Shown in pieces: positions 26,246 through 35,140 of a DNA stretch of 64,000 bases. Every line of letters begins with the position of its first letter. The stretch's first letter is position 1. Source of the stretch: JAATGA01 sp047605605 (GTDB taxonomy: Bacteria > Pseudomonadota > Alphaproteobacteria > Rhodobacterales > Rhodobacteraceae); NCBI GenBank assembly GCA_047605605.1, contig JASGFG010000002.1, positions 33,727 to 97,726 of the forward strand, given 5' to 3'. The position numbers were made by a program, and so were the translations under genes. The notes under the pieces are model-generated. The model searched no databases. It was not told the DNA's origin and saw only the letters and a list, made by a program, of their open reading frames with translations.

Positions 26246-27238
26246 ATGGAACTGTCTCATACCATGCGCGCCGTCCGAATCGCCGAACCCGGCGGGCCGG
26301 ATGTGCTGGAACCCGTGACGCTGCCGGTGCCGGTGCCGGGCCATGGGCAGATCGTGATCCGCGTGGCCTATGCGGGGGTGAACCGGCCCGACGTGCTGCA
26401 ACGGATGGGCGCCTACAAGCCGCCCGCGAACGCCTCGCCGCTGCCGGGGCTGGAATGTTCGGGCACGGTGGTGGAAACCGGCCCCGGCGTCACCCGCTGG
26501 CAGATCGGCGACAAGGTCTGCGCCCTGCTGCCCGGCGGCGGCTATGCCGAATATGTGGCCACGCATGAAGGCCATGCCCTGCCCGTGCCCGACGGCCTGG
26601 GGATGAAAGAGGCCGCCTGCCTGCCCGAAACCTGTTTCACCGTCTGGTCGAACGTGGTCACGCGCGGGCGTCTGCGCGCGGGGGAACGCTTTCTCGTCCA
26701 CGGCGGGTCGTCCGGCATCGGCACCACCGCCATCCAGATCGCCCGCGCCCTGGGCGCGCGGGTCTTCACCACCGCCGGAACGGACGAGAAAAGCCGCGCC
26801 TGCGAGGCCTTGGGCGCCGAACAGGCGATGAATTATCACACCGGCGATTTCGTCGACATGATGCTGGGCCAGGGCGGCGCGAACCTGATCCTGGACATGG
26901 TGGGGGGCAGCTATCTGCCGCGCAACCTGCGGGCGCTGGCGACCGAGGGGCGGCTGGTGCAGATCGCCTTTCTGCAAGGGCCGAAGGTCGAGGTGAACTT
27001 TGCCGACATGATGATGCGCCGGCTGACCATCACCGGATCGACCCTGCGCCCGCAATCCGACCTGTCCAAGACCCGCATCGCGCAGGAGGTCGAGGAGAAC
27101 GTCTGGCCGATGATCGCCGCCGGCAAGGTCGCGCCCGTCATGGACAGCGAATACCCGCTGGAAGAGGCGGTCAAGGCCCATTGGCGCATGGAAAGCAACG
27201 GCCATATCGGCAAGATCGTCCTGAAGGTCGAGGGGTGA
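26246..27238 (+). CDS. NAD(P)H quinone oxidoreductase, zinc-independent MDR family
   Basis: The 330-residue protein matches the Qor/PIG3 branch of medium-chain dehydrogenases. It has the GroES-like N-terminal part (YAGVNRPDVLQRMGAYKPP), a nucleotide-binding motif VHGGSSGIGTTAIQIA and the segment FLQGPKVEVNFADMMMRRLTITGSTLR. The catalytic-zinc cysteine and histidine of alcohol dehydrogenases are missing, as expected. It starts ten bases after the COQ9 gene with GAGGAAATCCCG before the ATG. Confidence 0.9.
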   Translation: MELSHTMRAVRIAEPGGPDVLEPVTLPVPVPGHGQIVIRVAYAGVNRPDVLQRMGAYKPPANASPLPGLECSGTVVETGPGVTRWQIGDKVCALLPGGGYAEYVATHEGHALPVPDGLGMKEAACLPETCFTVWSNVVTRGRLRAGERFLVHGGSSGIGTTAIQIARALGARVFTTAGTDEKSRACEALGAEQAMNYHTGDFVDMMLGQGGANLILDMVGGSYLPRNLRALATEGRLVQIAFLQGPKVEVNFADMMMRRLTITGSTLRPQSDLSKTRIAQEVEENVWPMIAAGKVAPVMDSEYPLEEAVKAHWRMESNGHIGKIVLKVEG

Positions 27239-27294
27239 CGGCGTAAAGGCCCAAGGGGGGTGACGACCCGGCCGCGTGGGTGCATCATGCCGCC

Positions 27295-28548
27295 ATGCCC
27301 GCCCTCTGCCGCGACTGCCTGACCTCTTTCGACGCCGGAACGCGTTGCCCCGCGTGCCGGTCGCGGCGCATCCTGTCGCACCCCGAACTGTTCGACCTGG
27401 CCATCGCGCATATGGATTGCGACGCCTTCTATGCCTCGGTCGAAAAGCGCGACAACCCGGCGCTGCGCGATGTGCCGCTGATCGTCGGCGGCGGAACGCG
27501 GGGGGTGGTTTCGACCTGCTGCTATATCGCCCGCATCTCGGGCGTGCGCTCGGCCATGCCGATGTTCCAGGCGCTGAAGCTCTGCCCCGAGGCCACGGTC
27601 GTCAAACCCCGCATGTCCGCCTATGTCGAGGTCAGCCGCGCGATCCGCGCGATGATGGAAGAGTTGACGCCCGACATCGAACCCCTGTCGCTGGACGAGG
27701 CCTTTCTGGACCTGTCGGGCACGGCGCGGCTGCATGGCGCGGCGCCCGCCCTGCTGCTGGCCCGGCTGACGAAACGGATGGAGGAGGAACTGGGCGTGAC
27801 AGGCTCGATCGGCCTGTCGCACAACAAGTTTCTGGCCAAGATCGCCTCGGACCTGGACAAGCCGCGGGGGTTTTCGGTGATCGGCCGGGCCGAGACGCAG
27901 GATTTCCTGACGCCGAAACCCGTGGGCATCATCTGGGGCGTCGGCACCGCCACCCGCTCCGCGCTGGAGGTGGTGGGCATCCGCACCATCGCCGATCTGC
28001 TGCGATGGGATCGCACCGACCTGATCGTGCGGTTCGGGCAGATGGGCGACAGGCTCTGGCATCTGGCGCGGGGGCAGGACACGCGCCGGGTGTCCCGCGA
28101 CGACAGGCCCAAGTCGATTTCCAAGGAGACGACCTTCAACGAGGATACCGGCGATGCCGATATTCTTGACGGCCATCTGTGGCGGCTGGCCGAACAGGTG
28201 GCCGACCGCGCCAAGGCAAAGCGGCTGGCGGGACGCACCGTCACGCTGAAGCTGAAGCACGGCGATTTCCGCCTGGTCACGCGCCGCCACGCCCTGGGCG
28301 ATGCGACCCAGATCGCCGACCGCATCTATCGCGCCGCGCGCGAGATGTTCGATGCGGCGGGCCTGAAAGGCCCCTTCCGGCTGATCGGCGTGGGCCTGGC
28401 CGAGATCGTGGACGAAAGCGAGGCCGACCGCTCTGCCGACCTGCTGGACCCGGCGGCGGCAAAGCGCGCGGCGGCGGAACGGGCAACCGATGCGATCCGC
28501 GCGCGGTTCGGCGCGGAGGCGATCATCAAGGGGCGGTCGCTGCGCTGA
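27295..28548 (+). CDS. dinB: DNA polymerase IV with N-terminal CxxC pair
   Basis: The 417-residue Y-family polymerase copies damaged DNA with low fidelity. Catalytic motifs are AHMDCDAFYASVEK and LSLDEAFLDLSG, plus the SIGLSHNKFLAKIASDLDKP segment and a C-terminal little-finger domain. The first 25 residues carry CRDC and CPAC pairs before the polymerase begins, giving a zinc-ribbon-like knob that E. coli DinB does not have. The ATG at 27295 is used; a GTG five codons earlier is possible. Confidence 0.94.
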   Translation: MPALCRDCLTSFDAGTRCPACRSRRILSHPELFDLAIAHMDCDAFYASVEKRDNPALRDVPLIVGGGTRGVVSTCCYIARISGVRSAMPMFQALKLCPEATVVKPRMSAYVEVSRAIRAMMEELTPDIEPLSLDEAFLDLSGTARLHGAAPALLLARLTKRMEEELGVTGSIGLSHNKFLAKIASDLDKPRGFSVIGRAETQDFLTPKPVGIIWGVGTATRSALEVVGIRTIADLLRWDRTDLIVRFGQMGDRLWHLARGQDTRRVSRDDRPKSISKETTFNEDTGDADILDGHLWRLAEQVADRAKAKRLAGRTVTLKLKHGDFRLVTRRHALGDATQIADRIYRAAREMFDAAGLKGPFRLIGVGLAEIVDESEADRSADLLDPAAAKRAAAERATDAIRARFGAEAIIKGRSLR

Positions 28549-29409
28549 TCACTCAGCCGCAAGCGCCGCATCGGTGCGCCCGATGGCCGAGATTTCGGCC
28601 ACGACCCCTTCGATCAACAGGCGAAAGGTCTCGAACTCCGGCCGGGGGGTGATGGTCGCTTCGTCCATGTAGAGCGCGCGGTCGATTTCCACCTGGACGG
28701 CGTGCTGGCCCAGCGAGGGGCGGCCATAGGCCTGGGTGATATAGGCCCCGGCAAAAGGCGTGTTGCGCGCCACGCGCAGGCCCGCGCCGGCAAATGCGGC
28801 CTCGATCCGGTCCACGACCTCGCGGCCGGCCGCGGCGGCGAAACGGTCGCCCAGAACCACATCCGGACGCGGCTGGCCGGGGCGGGCGTGACTGTCCAGC
28901 GCCTCGTGCGGCATGGAATGGCAATCGACCAGCACCACCTGCCCGAACTGCGCCCGGCATTCCGCCACCAGCCGGGCCAGCGCCGCGTGATAGGGGCGCC
29001 AGTGCCGGTCGATCCGCGCCTCGGCCTCGGCCAGCGGCAGCTTGCCGCGATAGATGGCGCGCCCGCCCGACACCACGCGGGGGATCACCCCCAGGCCCGA
29101 CGAGACGCGCGGATTGTGCGCCTGCCGCAACACCCCGTCGATCACGGCGGGGTCCAGCTCCTCGGCCGCGCGGTTCAGGTCCAGATAGGCGCGCGGGCCA
29201 TGTGCCGCGATCAGCGGCATTCCCAGCCGCGGCGCGCAGTCGAACAGCAGGTCGACAAAGGCATCCTCGGATGACCGGATGCTGCGTTCGTCCAGCACGC
29301 TGGCGGCAAGGAAATCCGCCGGATAGTCCCGACCGCTGTGCGGCGAGGAAAAGATCACCGGCGATGTCCACCGCGCGGGGCGGAAAAGGGTATGGGCCTC
29401 GGGACTCAT
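28549..29409 (-). CDS. N-formylglutamate amidohydrolase family
   Basis: The 286-residue protein belongs to the FGase (HutG2-like) family, hydrolysing N-formylglutamate to glutamate and formate in histidine breakdown. Diagnostic parts are FSSPHSGRDYPADF at the N terminus, GPRAYLDLNRAAEELDP and VLVDCHSMPHEA with a likely metal histidine. No other hut genes are nearby, so the substrate is unproven. It converges on dinB with no gap and its start faces the tRNA-Val promoter. Confidence 0.9.
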   Translation of the reverse strand: MSPEAHTLFRPARWTSPVIFSSPHSGRDYPADFLAASVLDERSIRSSEDAFVDLLFDCAPRLGMPLIAAHGPRAYLDLNRAAEELDPAVIDGVLRQAHNPRVSSGLGVIPRVVSGGRAIYRGKLPLAEAEARIDRHWRPYHAALARLVAECRAQFGQVVLVDCHSMPHEALDSHARPGQPRPDVVLGDRFAAAAGREVVDRIEAAFAGAGLRVARNTPFAGAYITQAYGRPSLGQHAVQVEIDRALYMDEATITPRPEFETFRLLIEGVVAEISAIGRTDAALAAE

Positions 29410-29462
29410 GCACGCTCCTGTCCGTTTCGGTATAGCGTTGTTTTCGTGCGTGTCGAAAGCCC

Positions 29463-29491
29463 TTGAACCCCGGCGCGACTCCTTTTATAGA
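29463..29491 (+). promoter_or_regulatory. promoter upstream of tRNA-Val
   Basis: TTGAAC at 29463-29468, a spacer of exactly 17 bases and TATAGA at 29486-29491 make a good sigma70-type promoter. Transcription would start near 29498, about 57 bases before the tRNA. Confidence 0.65.
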
Positions 29492-29500
29492 CCGCCCACC

Positions 29501-29526
29501 GACGCGGATCGCCCCGCGTCATTTTT
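29501..29526 (+). terminator. terminator-like hairpin before tRNA-Val
   Basis: GACGCGG (29501-29507) and CCGCGTC (29514-29520) form a perfect 7-bp stem, followed by ATTTTTG. It lies between the promoter and the tRNA, so it would form at the very 5' end of the transcript. It could be an attenuator or chance; a minimal intrinsic terminator by structure. Confidence 0.45.
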
Positions 29527-29554
29527 GTTCATGGGGCGGCACGGTTCGGCATGT

Positions 29555-29629
29555 GGGCGGTTAGCTCAGCGGTAGAGCACTACGTTGACATCGTAGTGGC
29601 CACTGGTTCGATCCCAGTACCGCCCACCA
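29555..29629 (+). tRNA. tRNA-Val(GAC)
   Basis: The cloverleaf folds fully: acceptor arms GGGCGGT and ACCGCCC, D-arm TAGCTCAGCGGTAGAGCA, anticodon stem CTACG/CGTAG with loop TTGACAT (anticodon GAC at 29587-29589) and T-arm CACTGGTTCGATCCCAGT. The 3' CCA is encoded (29627-29629). It reads GUC and GUU valine codons. Confidence 0.97.
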
Positions 29630-29699
29630 TTCACCGTCCCTTTCGGGGGGCACAGGTTTCAATCTGGCGCGTGATGCGCCGCGTGACAGGAGGACCGAC

Positions 29700-29825
29700 A
29701 TGAAAGTCGCCAACTCGCTCCGCTCGCTGAAGACGCGTCACCGCGATTGCCAGGTCGTGCGCCGCAAAGGCCGCGTCTATGTGATCAACAAGACGCAAAA
29801 GCGTTACAAGGCCCGTCAGGGCTGA
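29700..29825 (+). CDS. rpmJ: 50S ribosomal protein L36
   Basis: The 41-residue protein starts [17 protein letters not shown] and ends [11 protein letters not shown]. This is the proteobacterial L36 form without the full zinc-binding set; C17 and H14 remain of that motif. AGGAGG precedes the ATG by six bases. It lies 70 bases after tRNA-Val and could be cotranscribed with it. A terminator follows. It is too short for ordinary ORF cut-offs. Confidence 0.95.
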   Translation: MKVANSLRSLKTRHRDCQVVRRKGRVYVINKTQKRYKARQG

Positions 29826-29852
29826 TCGCTTCACCAGCGGCAGACATTCGGA

Positions 29853-29886
29853 GGCCGTCGGGGAAACCCGGCGGCCTTTCGCCTTT
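29853..29886 (+). terminator. terminator after rpmJ
   Basis: GGCCGTCGGG (29853-29862) and CCCGGCGGCC (29867-29876) pair with one G-T wobble around a GAAA loop, followed by TTTCGCCTTT. It lies 27 bases after the rpmJ stop. Confidence 0.8.
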
Positions 29887-30066
29887 GTGCCGATCCGGGC
29901 CAGTATCCCACCCGGTTGGCAGATACCCGCCCGATCACGGATGCGCGACCGGCGGGTTCCCGCCCATCCATGTTTCACCCGGTTGCCATCGCGTGAGGAT
30001 CGGGGATTTTCCCTGAACCTCGCCGGGGACAGCGAGGCGATTCTGCAAAGAACGACCGGGGGACGA

Positions 30067-30618
30067 ATGGGGATCAACCGCCTTGTGGCGCGCATCGGGG
30101 GCAAATCCGTGTCCTGCGCCGCGCTTATCCTGATGCTGGCCTGTTCGGGCGCCATGGCGACCGAACGCACCGACGACGCCCTTAACCCCACACGCGAGGC
30201 CCGCGCCCTGGCCGAGGCCAAGGCGATGAAGGCCAAGGGACAGCGCGTCTGGTGCGTGGGCTTTGCCCGCACCGCCAGCGGCGTTCAGATCAAGGGCAAT
30301 GCGAAAGTCTGGTGGGACAAGGCCAAGGGGTCCTATGATCGTGGCAAGGCCCCCAAGGTCGGCTCGGTCATGGCGTTCAGCGCCACCCGCAAGATGCCGA
30401 TGGGCCATGTGGCGGTCGTGTCGCGGGTCGTGTCGGAACGCAAGATCCTGATCGACCACGCGAACTGGAACCGCAACCAAGTGTCGCTCAAGATGGCGGT
30501 CGTCGACGTGTCCAGGAACAACGACTGGTCGGCGGTCCGCGTCGAAAGCCAGCCCAACGTGCTGGGGTCGGTCTATCCGGTCAACGGCTTCATCTATCCC
30601 GCCGCCTACGAAGGCTGA
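30067..30618 (+). CDS. secreted CHAP-domain protein
   Basis: The 183-residue protein has an N-terminal signal (SCAALILMLACSGAMA) and a CHAP amidase/peptidase-like core. The catalytic cysteine lies in RVWCVGFARTASG, the histidine in MGHVAVVSRVV, and a polar residue in DHANWNRN. CHAP enzymes cut peptidoglycan amide bonds. The core is minimal and the substrate untested. It stands alone between the rpmJ terminator and a large palindrome. Confidence 0.82.
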   Translation: MGINRLVARIGGKSVSCAALILMLACSGAMATERTDDALNPTREARALAEAKAMKAKGQRVWCVGFARTASGVQIKGNAKVWWDKAKGSYDRGKAPKVGSVMAFSATRKMPMGHVAVVSRVVSERKILIDHANWNRNQVSLKMAVVDVSRNNDWSAVRVESQPNVLGSVYPVNGFIYPAAYEG

Positions 30619-30633
30619 CGGCCCGCCCTTGCG

Positions 30634-30683
30634 GAATGAATAAGCCCCGGGGTGCGCTTTTGCACCCCGGGGCTTATTCATTC
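30634..30683. terminator. bidirectional terminator, 22-bp perfect palindrome
   Basis: Two 22-base arms (30634-30655 and 30662-30683) pair without a mismatch around the loop GCTTTT. The GC-rich heart GCCCCGGGGTGC is flanked by TTATTCATTC, giving a T-rich tail on each strand. It lies between the convergent CHAP and RND pump genes. Confidence 0.85.
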
Positions 30684-30701
30684 AGGCCGTGGAGCGTGGC
30701 C

Positions 30702-33700
30702 CTAATGGGCCGCCGCGTCGCCGAACTGTTTTTTCACCGTCTGCTTGTGCATGTGATACGAGGCATCGCTGCGCGAGATCAGCGTATAGAACATCGGCAC
30801 CACGAACAGCGTGAACATCGTCCCGATCAGCAGGCCGGTGAAGATCACGATCCCCATCGCCTGCCGCGCCGCGGCCCCCGCCCCTTCGGCGATGATCAGC
30901 GGCACGACCGCCAGCGCCATCGCCGCTGTCGTCATCAGAATGGGGCGCAGCCGCGTGCGGGCGGCAATCACGATGGCCTCGCGCCGGGACTTGCCCTCTT
31001 CGCGCTGCTGGTTGGCGAATTCCACCATCAGGATGCCGTGCTTGGTGATCAGGCCGATCAGCGTGATCAGCCCCACCTGCGTATAGATGTTCAGCGTGCT
31101 GATCCCGAAGAACAGCGGCAGCACCGCGCCAAAGATCGACAGCGGCACCGACATCATGATGATGAACGGGTCGCGAAAGCTTTCGAACTGCGCCGCCAGC
31201 ACGAGGTAGATCACGATGATCGCCGCGCCGAAGGCCAGCAGGATGGTGTTCCCCTCGCTCTTTTCCAGCCGCGACTGGCCGGAATAATCGACGAAGAACC
31301 CGTCGGGCAGGGTTTCGGCGGTGATGCGCTCCAGCTCGGCCAGCGCCACGCCCGAGGACAGGCCGATCATCGGCATCGCCGACAGCGTGGCCGAGTTCAG
31401 CTGGTTGAACTGCTCGATCGAGGCGGCGGTCGGCCCCGTCTCGATCCTGACGACCGAGGACAGCGGCAGCATCGCCCCCGAGGCGGAGCGGACGAAGAAT
31501 TCGCCCAGACGTTCGGGGTTGTTGCGCCAGTCGCGCGGCACCTGGGTGATCACGTCATAGCTGTTGGAATCGCGGTCGAACTGCGCGACCGACCCGCCGC
31601 CGACCAGGATGCCCAGCGTCGCACCGATCTGGCTGACCGGCACGCCAAGGCTGGCGGCGCGGTCGCGGTCGATCGTCACCCGCGCTTCGGGTGCGTCGAA
31701 GTTCAGGCTGTTCTGCACGACGATGAACTTGCCGGTCTGCATCGCCTTGGCCTTGATCTCCTCAGCGATCTCATAGACGCGGGCGGGATCGTGGATCGAC
31801 TGGATCACCATCGACACCGGCAGGCCGCCCCCCGTTCCGGGCAGCGTCGGCGGCGCAAAGACATAGGCCTGCACCCCCGGCGCATTGTCCAGGTCGGACT
31901 GGATTTCCTGCTGGATCTCCTTCTGGCTGCGGGTCCGGTCGGCCCAGTCCTTCAGCGCCCAGAGATAGATGCCGGTGTAACTCGCCCCGCCGAACCCCGC
32001 GATGGAAAATTCGGCGCGCGTCTCGGGGATGTTGTCGGTGCGCTTTGCGATTTCGTCGTTGAAGGCCGACATGTATTCCAGCGTCGCGTAGCGCGGCCCG
32101 TTCAGAAAGGCGAAGAGCGCACCGACATCCTCTTCCGGCGCCAGTTCGGACGAGGTGTTGCGCATCATGAACCCCGTCGCGCCCAAAAGCGCCACGACGA
32201 CCAGAAGCGTCACCGGCCGATAGTCGAGCGAGGAGGAAATCCGCCGCTCATACCAGTTCGACACGGCGTTCAGCGTGCCGTCGACGATGCGCTGGAACCG
32301 GCCCGGCTCTCCATGACTCAGCACGCGGGCGGCCATGGTGGGGGTGATGATCAGCGCGACGATGCCCGAGATGATCACCGACCCCGCCAGCGTCAGCGCA
32401 AACTCCGAAAACAGCGATCCGGTCAGCCCGCCGGTGAAGGCCAGCGGCGACAGGACGGCGGCCAGCGTGATCGTCATGGCGACCACGGGGCCGGTGATTT
32501 CTTTCATCGCGGTGATGGCGGCGCGGGCCGGGCTTTGCCCTTCGTCGACATGGCGGTGGATGTTTTCCACCACCACGATGGCATCGTCCACCACCAGCCC
32601 GATGGCCAGCACCATCGCCAGCAGCGTCAGCAGGTTGATCGAATAGCCCAGTGCCAGCATGACCGTGCAGACGCCGACCAGCGACAGCGGGATCGTGACG
32701 ATCGGCATCAGCACCGACCGGAACGAGCCGAGGAACAGCAGGATCACCACCACGACGATGGCCACCGCCTCGCCGATGGTCTTGAAAACCTCGTGGATCG
32801 AGGCGCTGATCGTCTCGGTCGAATCGTAGACCAGTTCGATGGACATGCCGCGCGGCAGCGCCGCATTCAGCCCGGGCAGTTCCTTCAGCACCGCGGTCGA
32901 GACATCCAGCGGGTTCGCCCCCGGCGCGGGGATGATGCCGATGAAGGTGCCCGGCTTGCCGTTGAAGACCACCCGCGATTCGATGGGTGCCGAGGCCAGT
33001 TCCACCGTCGCCACGTCGCGCAGACGCACGACGCCGTTCTGCCCCTGGCTCAGCGGCAGGGCGCCAAAGACCTCGGGGTTCTGGATCGTCGATTCCAGGG
33101 TGATCGCATGGGCGTAATATTCGTTCTCGGTCTTGCCCGGCGCCGACAGGAAGTTGGACGCCTGGATCGCGCCCAGCACGTCAGAGGCGGTGACGCCCCG
33201 CGACGACATCTTTAGCGGGTCCAGCCAGATCCGCATCGCATATTCCTGCCCGCCCATGACCTGCATCTGGGCCACGCCGTCGATGTTCGTCACCCGCGGC
33301 TTGATCACGCGGTCCAGGTATTCGGTCAGCTGCTCGGCCGTCATGTTCGGATTCTGGACGGCCAGATACATCAGCGCAAAGGTCTGCCCGTCGCCCTTGA
33401 CGATCACCGGATCCTCGGAATCCGTGGGCAACTGGCTGCGCACCTGCTGGACCTTGGACATCACCTCGGTCAGCGCCACATCCGGGTCTGCGCCCAGCTG
33501 CATGTGCACCGTCACGACCGAGGCCGAAGGCGTGGACTGGCTGGTCACATAATCCATATGCTCGGTGGTCGAGACCGCCTCGGCGATGGGGCTGGTGATG
33601 AAGCCCTGGATCAGGTCGGGCGAGGCGCCGGCATAGACGGTGGTGATGGTGATCACCGATTCGTCCACCTCGGGGTATTCGCGCACCGAAAGCGCAAAGA

Positions 33701-33785
33701 CCGAGACCAGCCCCAGAAACAGGATCAGGGCGGCGGCGACCGTCGAAAGGACCGGACGGCGGATGAAGATTTCAGAGAAATGCAT
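30702..33785 (-). CDS. RND efflux transporter permease
   Basis: The 1027-residue inner-membrane pump belongs to the AcrB/MexF hydrophobe-amphiphile efflux family, a proton antiporter for drugs or other small molecules. Membrane segments flank two large periplasmic loops. The helix 4 motif GLVVDDAIVVVENIHRH carries the two proton-relay aspartates. Length is typical. It starts seven bases after its adaptor gene. No outer-membrane TolC partner is in the window. The substrate is unknown. Confidence 0.94.
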   Translation of the reverse strand: MHFSEIFIRRPVLSTVAAALILFLGLVSVFALSVREYPEVDESVITITTVYAGASPDLIQGFITSPIAEAVSTTEHMDYVTSQSTPSASVVTVHMQLGADPDVALTEVMSKVQQVRSQLPTDSEDPVIVKGDGQTFALMYLAVQNPNMTAEQLTEYLDRVIKPRVTNIDGVAQMQVMGGQEYAMRIWLDPLKMSSRGVTASDVLGAIQASNFLSAPGKTENEYYAHAITLESTIQNPEVFGALPLSQGQNGVVRLRDVATVELASAPIESRVVFNGKPGTFIGIIPAPGANPLDVSTAVLKELPGLNAALPRGMSIELVYDSTETISASIHEVFKTIGEAVAIVVVVILLFLGSFRSVLMPIVTIPLSLVGVCTVMLALGYSINLLTLLAMVLAIGLVVDDAIVVVENIHRHVDEGQSPARAAITAMKEITGPVVAMTITLAAVLSPLAFTGGLTGSLFSEFALTLAGSVIISGIVALIITPTMAARVLSHGEPGRFQRIVDGTLNAVSNWYERRISSSLDYRPVTLLVVVALLGATGFMMRNTSSELAPEEDVGALFAFLNGPRYATLEYMSAFNDEIAKRTDNIPETRAEFSIAGFGGASYTGIYLWALKDWADRTRSQKEIQQEIQSDLDNAPGVQAYVFAPPTLPGTGGGLPVSMVIQSIHDPARVYEIAEEIKAKAMQTGKFIVVQNSLNFDAPEARVTIDRDRAASLGVPVSQIGATLGILVGGGSVAQFDRDSNSYDVITQVPRDWRNNPERLGEFFVRSASGAMLPLSSVVRIETGPTAASIEQFNQLNSATLSAMPMIGLSSGVALAELERITAETLPDGFFVDYSGQSRLEKSEGNTILLAFGAAIIVIYLVLAAQFESFRDPFIIMMSVPLSIFGAVLPLFFGISTLNIYTQVGLITLIGLITKHGILMVEFANQQREEGKSRREAIVIAARTRLRPILMTTAAMALAVVPLIIAEGAGAAARQAMGIVIFTGLLIGTMFTLFVVPMFYTLISRSDASYHMHKQTVKKQFGDAAAH

Positions 33786-33792
33786 CCGCGCC

Positions 33793-34962
33793 TCACTGTC
33801 CGGCAGACTGGGGAAGGTGCACGCTGTTGTCGACCTTGACGCGCGAGCCGTTTGAAAGACGGTTCTGGCCCGAGGTGACGATCATGTCGCCCGCCGCGAT
33901 GCCCTTCACGATCTCGATCTGGCCGCCAAAGCGGCGGCCGGTGGTCACAAACACCTGCTCGGCGGTCAACTGTTCCTCGGCGCCGGTTCCCGAGGCCGCC
34001 GTGCCCGCATCCCCCGTGCCCGAGGCCGCGGCATCCTTTGCCGGCTCGGCCGGCTTGCTGCGGACGACATAGACCGTGTCGCCATAAAGGCTGGTGGTCA
34101 CCGCCGTCTGGGGCAGCGCGATCACACCCTTTTCCAGCGGCAGTTCGACCCGCACGCGCAGGAACTGGCCGGGGATCAGCTTGCCTTCGGTATTCTCCAC
34201 CTCGGCGCGGACGGTGATCATCCGCGAGGCCGCATCGACGCGCGGCTCGATGGCGATGATCGTGCCGCGGGCTGACAGATCGCCCACCTCGGTCGTGACC
34301 GTCACCGCGCCGCCCAGTTGCAACGCCGCGATCTGCTGTTCGGGCACGTTGAAATCGACCCGCATCTTGGTCAGGTCCTGAAGCGTGGCATAGACCGTGC
34401 CCGGCGTCACATACTGCCCGATCTCGATCTGCGGAATGCCGATCACCCCGTCAAAGGGCGCGGCCAGCCGCTTGTTGTCCAGCGAGGTCTGGACCTGCGC
34501 CACCTGCGCACGGGCCGATTCCGCCTGTGCGGCGGCGGTGTCGACCGTGGTTTGCGCATTCACGCCCCGGTCCGTCAGCGTCTGGGTGCGCCGCAGTTCC
34601 GTCTCGGCGACGTTCAGCCCGGCCTTGGCCGCGGCCAGAGAGGCGACCTCACTCGAATCGTCGATCTGCACCAGATGCTGGCCTTTCGTCACCTTGTCAT
34701 TGCCGCGGAACAGGATGCCGCGCACGGTGCCGCCGGATTCGATGGCCAGATCGACCCCCTGCACCGAAAGCGAGGTGCCGATGGCGTCGATGCCCGGCGT
34801 CCAATCGATGGGCCTGGCCTCCTGCGTGGTCACGGGAACCGGCGGGGGAACCATGCCGCCCAGATATTCCGCGATCATCTTTGCCCGGAAATCGTTGAAG
34901 AAGACGATGCCCCCCACAATCCCGGCGAGCAGGACAACGGCGATAAACAGCCGCAGGATCAT
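33793..34962 (-). CDS. RND efflux periplasmic adaptor (MFP) subunit
   Basis: The 389-residue membrane-fusion protein has one N-terminal membrane helix (LFIAVVLLAGIVGGIVFF) and a barrel-sandwich hybrid/coiled-coil region (NVAETELRRTQTLTDRGVN). The lipoyl-like half (LAAPFDGVIGIPQIEIGQYV) and beta-barrel follow. A Gly/Ala/Thr-rich insert (about residues 300-330) is unusual. AGGAG six bases before the ATG at 34962 sets the start. It is cotranscribed with the pump. Confidence 0.93.
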   Translation of the reverse strand: MILRLFIAVVLLAGIVGGIVFFNDFRAKMIAEYLGGMVPPPVPVTTQEARPIDWTPGIDAIGTSLSVQGVDLAIESGGTVRGILFRGNDKVTKGQHLVQIDDSSEVASLAAAKAGLNVAETELRRTQTLTDRGVNAQTTVDTAAAQAESARAQVAQVQTSLDNKRLAAPFDGVIGIPQIEIGQYVTPGTVYATLQDLTKMRVDFNVPEQQIAALQLGGAVTVTTEVGDLSARGTIIAIEPRVDAASRMITVRAEVENTEGKLIPGQFLRVRVELPLEKGVIALPQTAVTTSLYGDTVYVVRSKPAEPAKDAAASGTGDAGTAASGTGAEEQLTAEQVFVTTGRRFGGQIEIVKGIAAGDMIVTSGQNRLSNGSRVKVDNSVHLPQSAGQ

Positions 34963-35021
34963 GGAAAGCTCCTCTCGAAACACGGGCAGGGATCGGGTCC
35001 GTCGCGCAGGGACCGCAGCGC

Positions 35022-35052
35022 ATTAGCTGATGTGCGGACACGATTTAGTCAA
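35022..35052 (-). promoter_or_regulatory. candidate promoter of the efflux operon
   Basis: On the minus strand TTGACT (35047-35052) and GCTAAT (35022-35027) are separated by 19 bases, longer than ideal. A short inverted repeat (CCCGC-CGTGA-GCGGG) lies just upstream. Weak support only. Confidence 0.3.
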
Positions 35053-35140
35053 CCCGCCGTGAGCGGGCGCAAGTCAGGCTGACGGCAGAAACGGACATTC
35101 TGCCGCAATTCCGGGCTGTCGCAGGGGGCGGCGCGATCCG

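Noticed and set aside
29491..29500. ACCGCCCACC upstream of tRNA-Val, identical to the tRNA 3' end
   Set aside because: Only ten bases match and no T-arm precedes it, so there is no support for a tRNA remnant or an attachment site. No integrase is nearby.
30636..33215. An 859-codon open frame on the plus strand
   Set aside because: It is antisense to the RND pump and has the His/Arg/Asp-rich composition of a shadow frame. No start signal or domain is seen.
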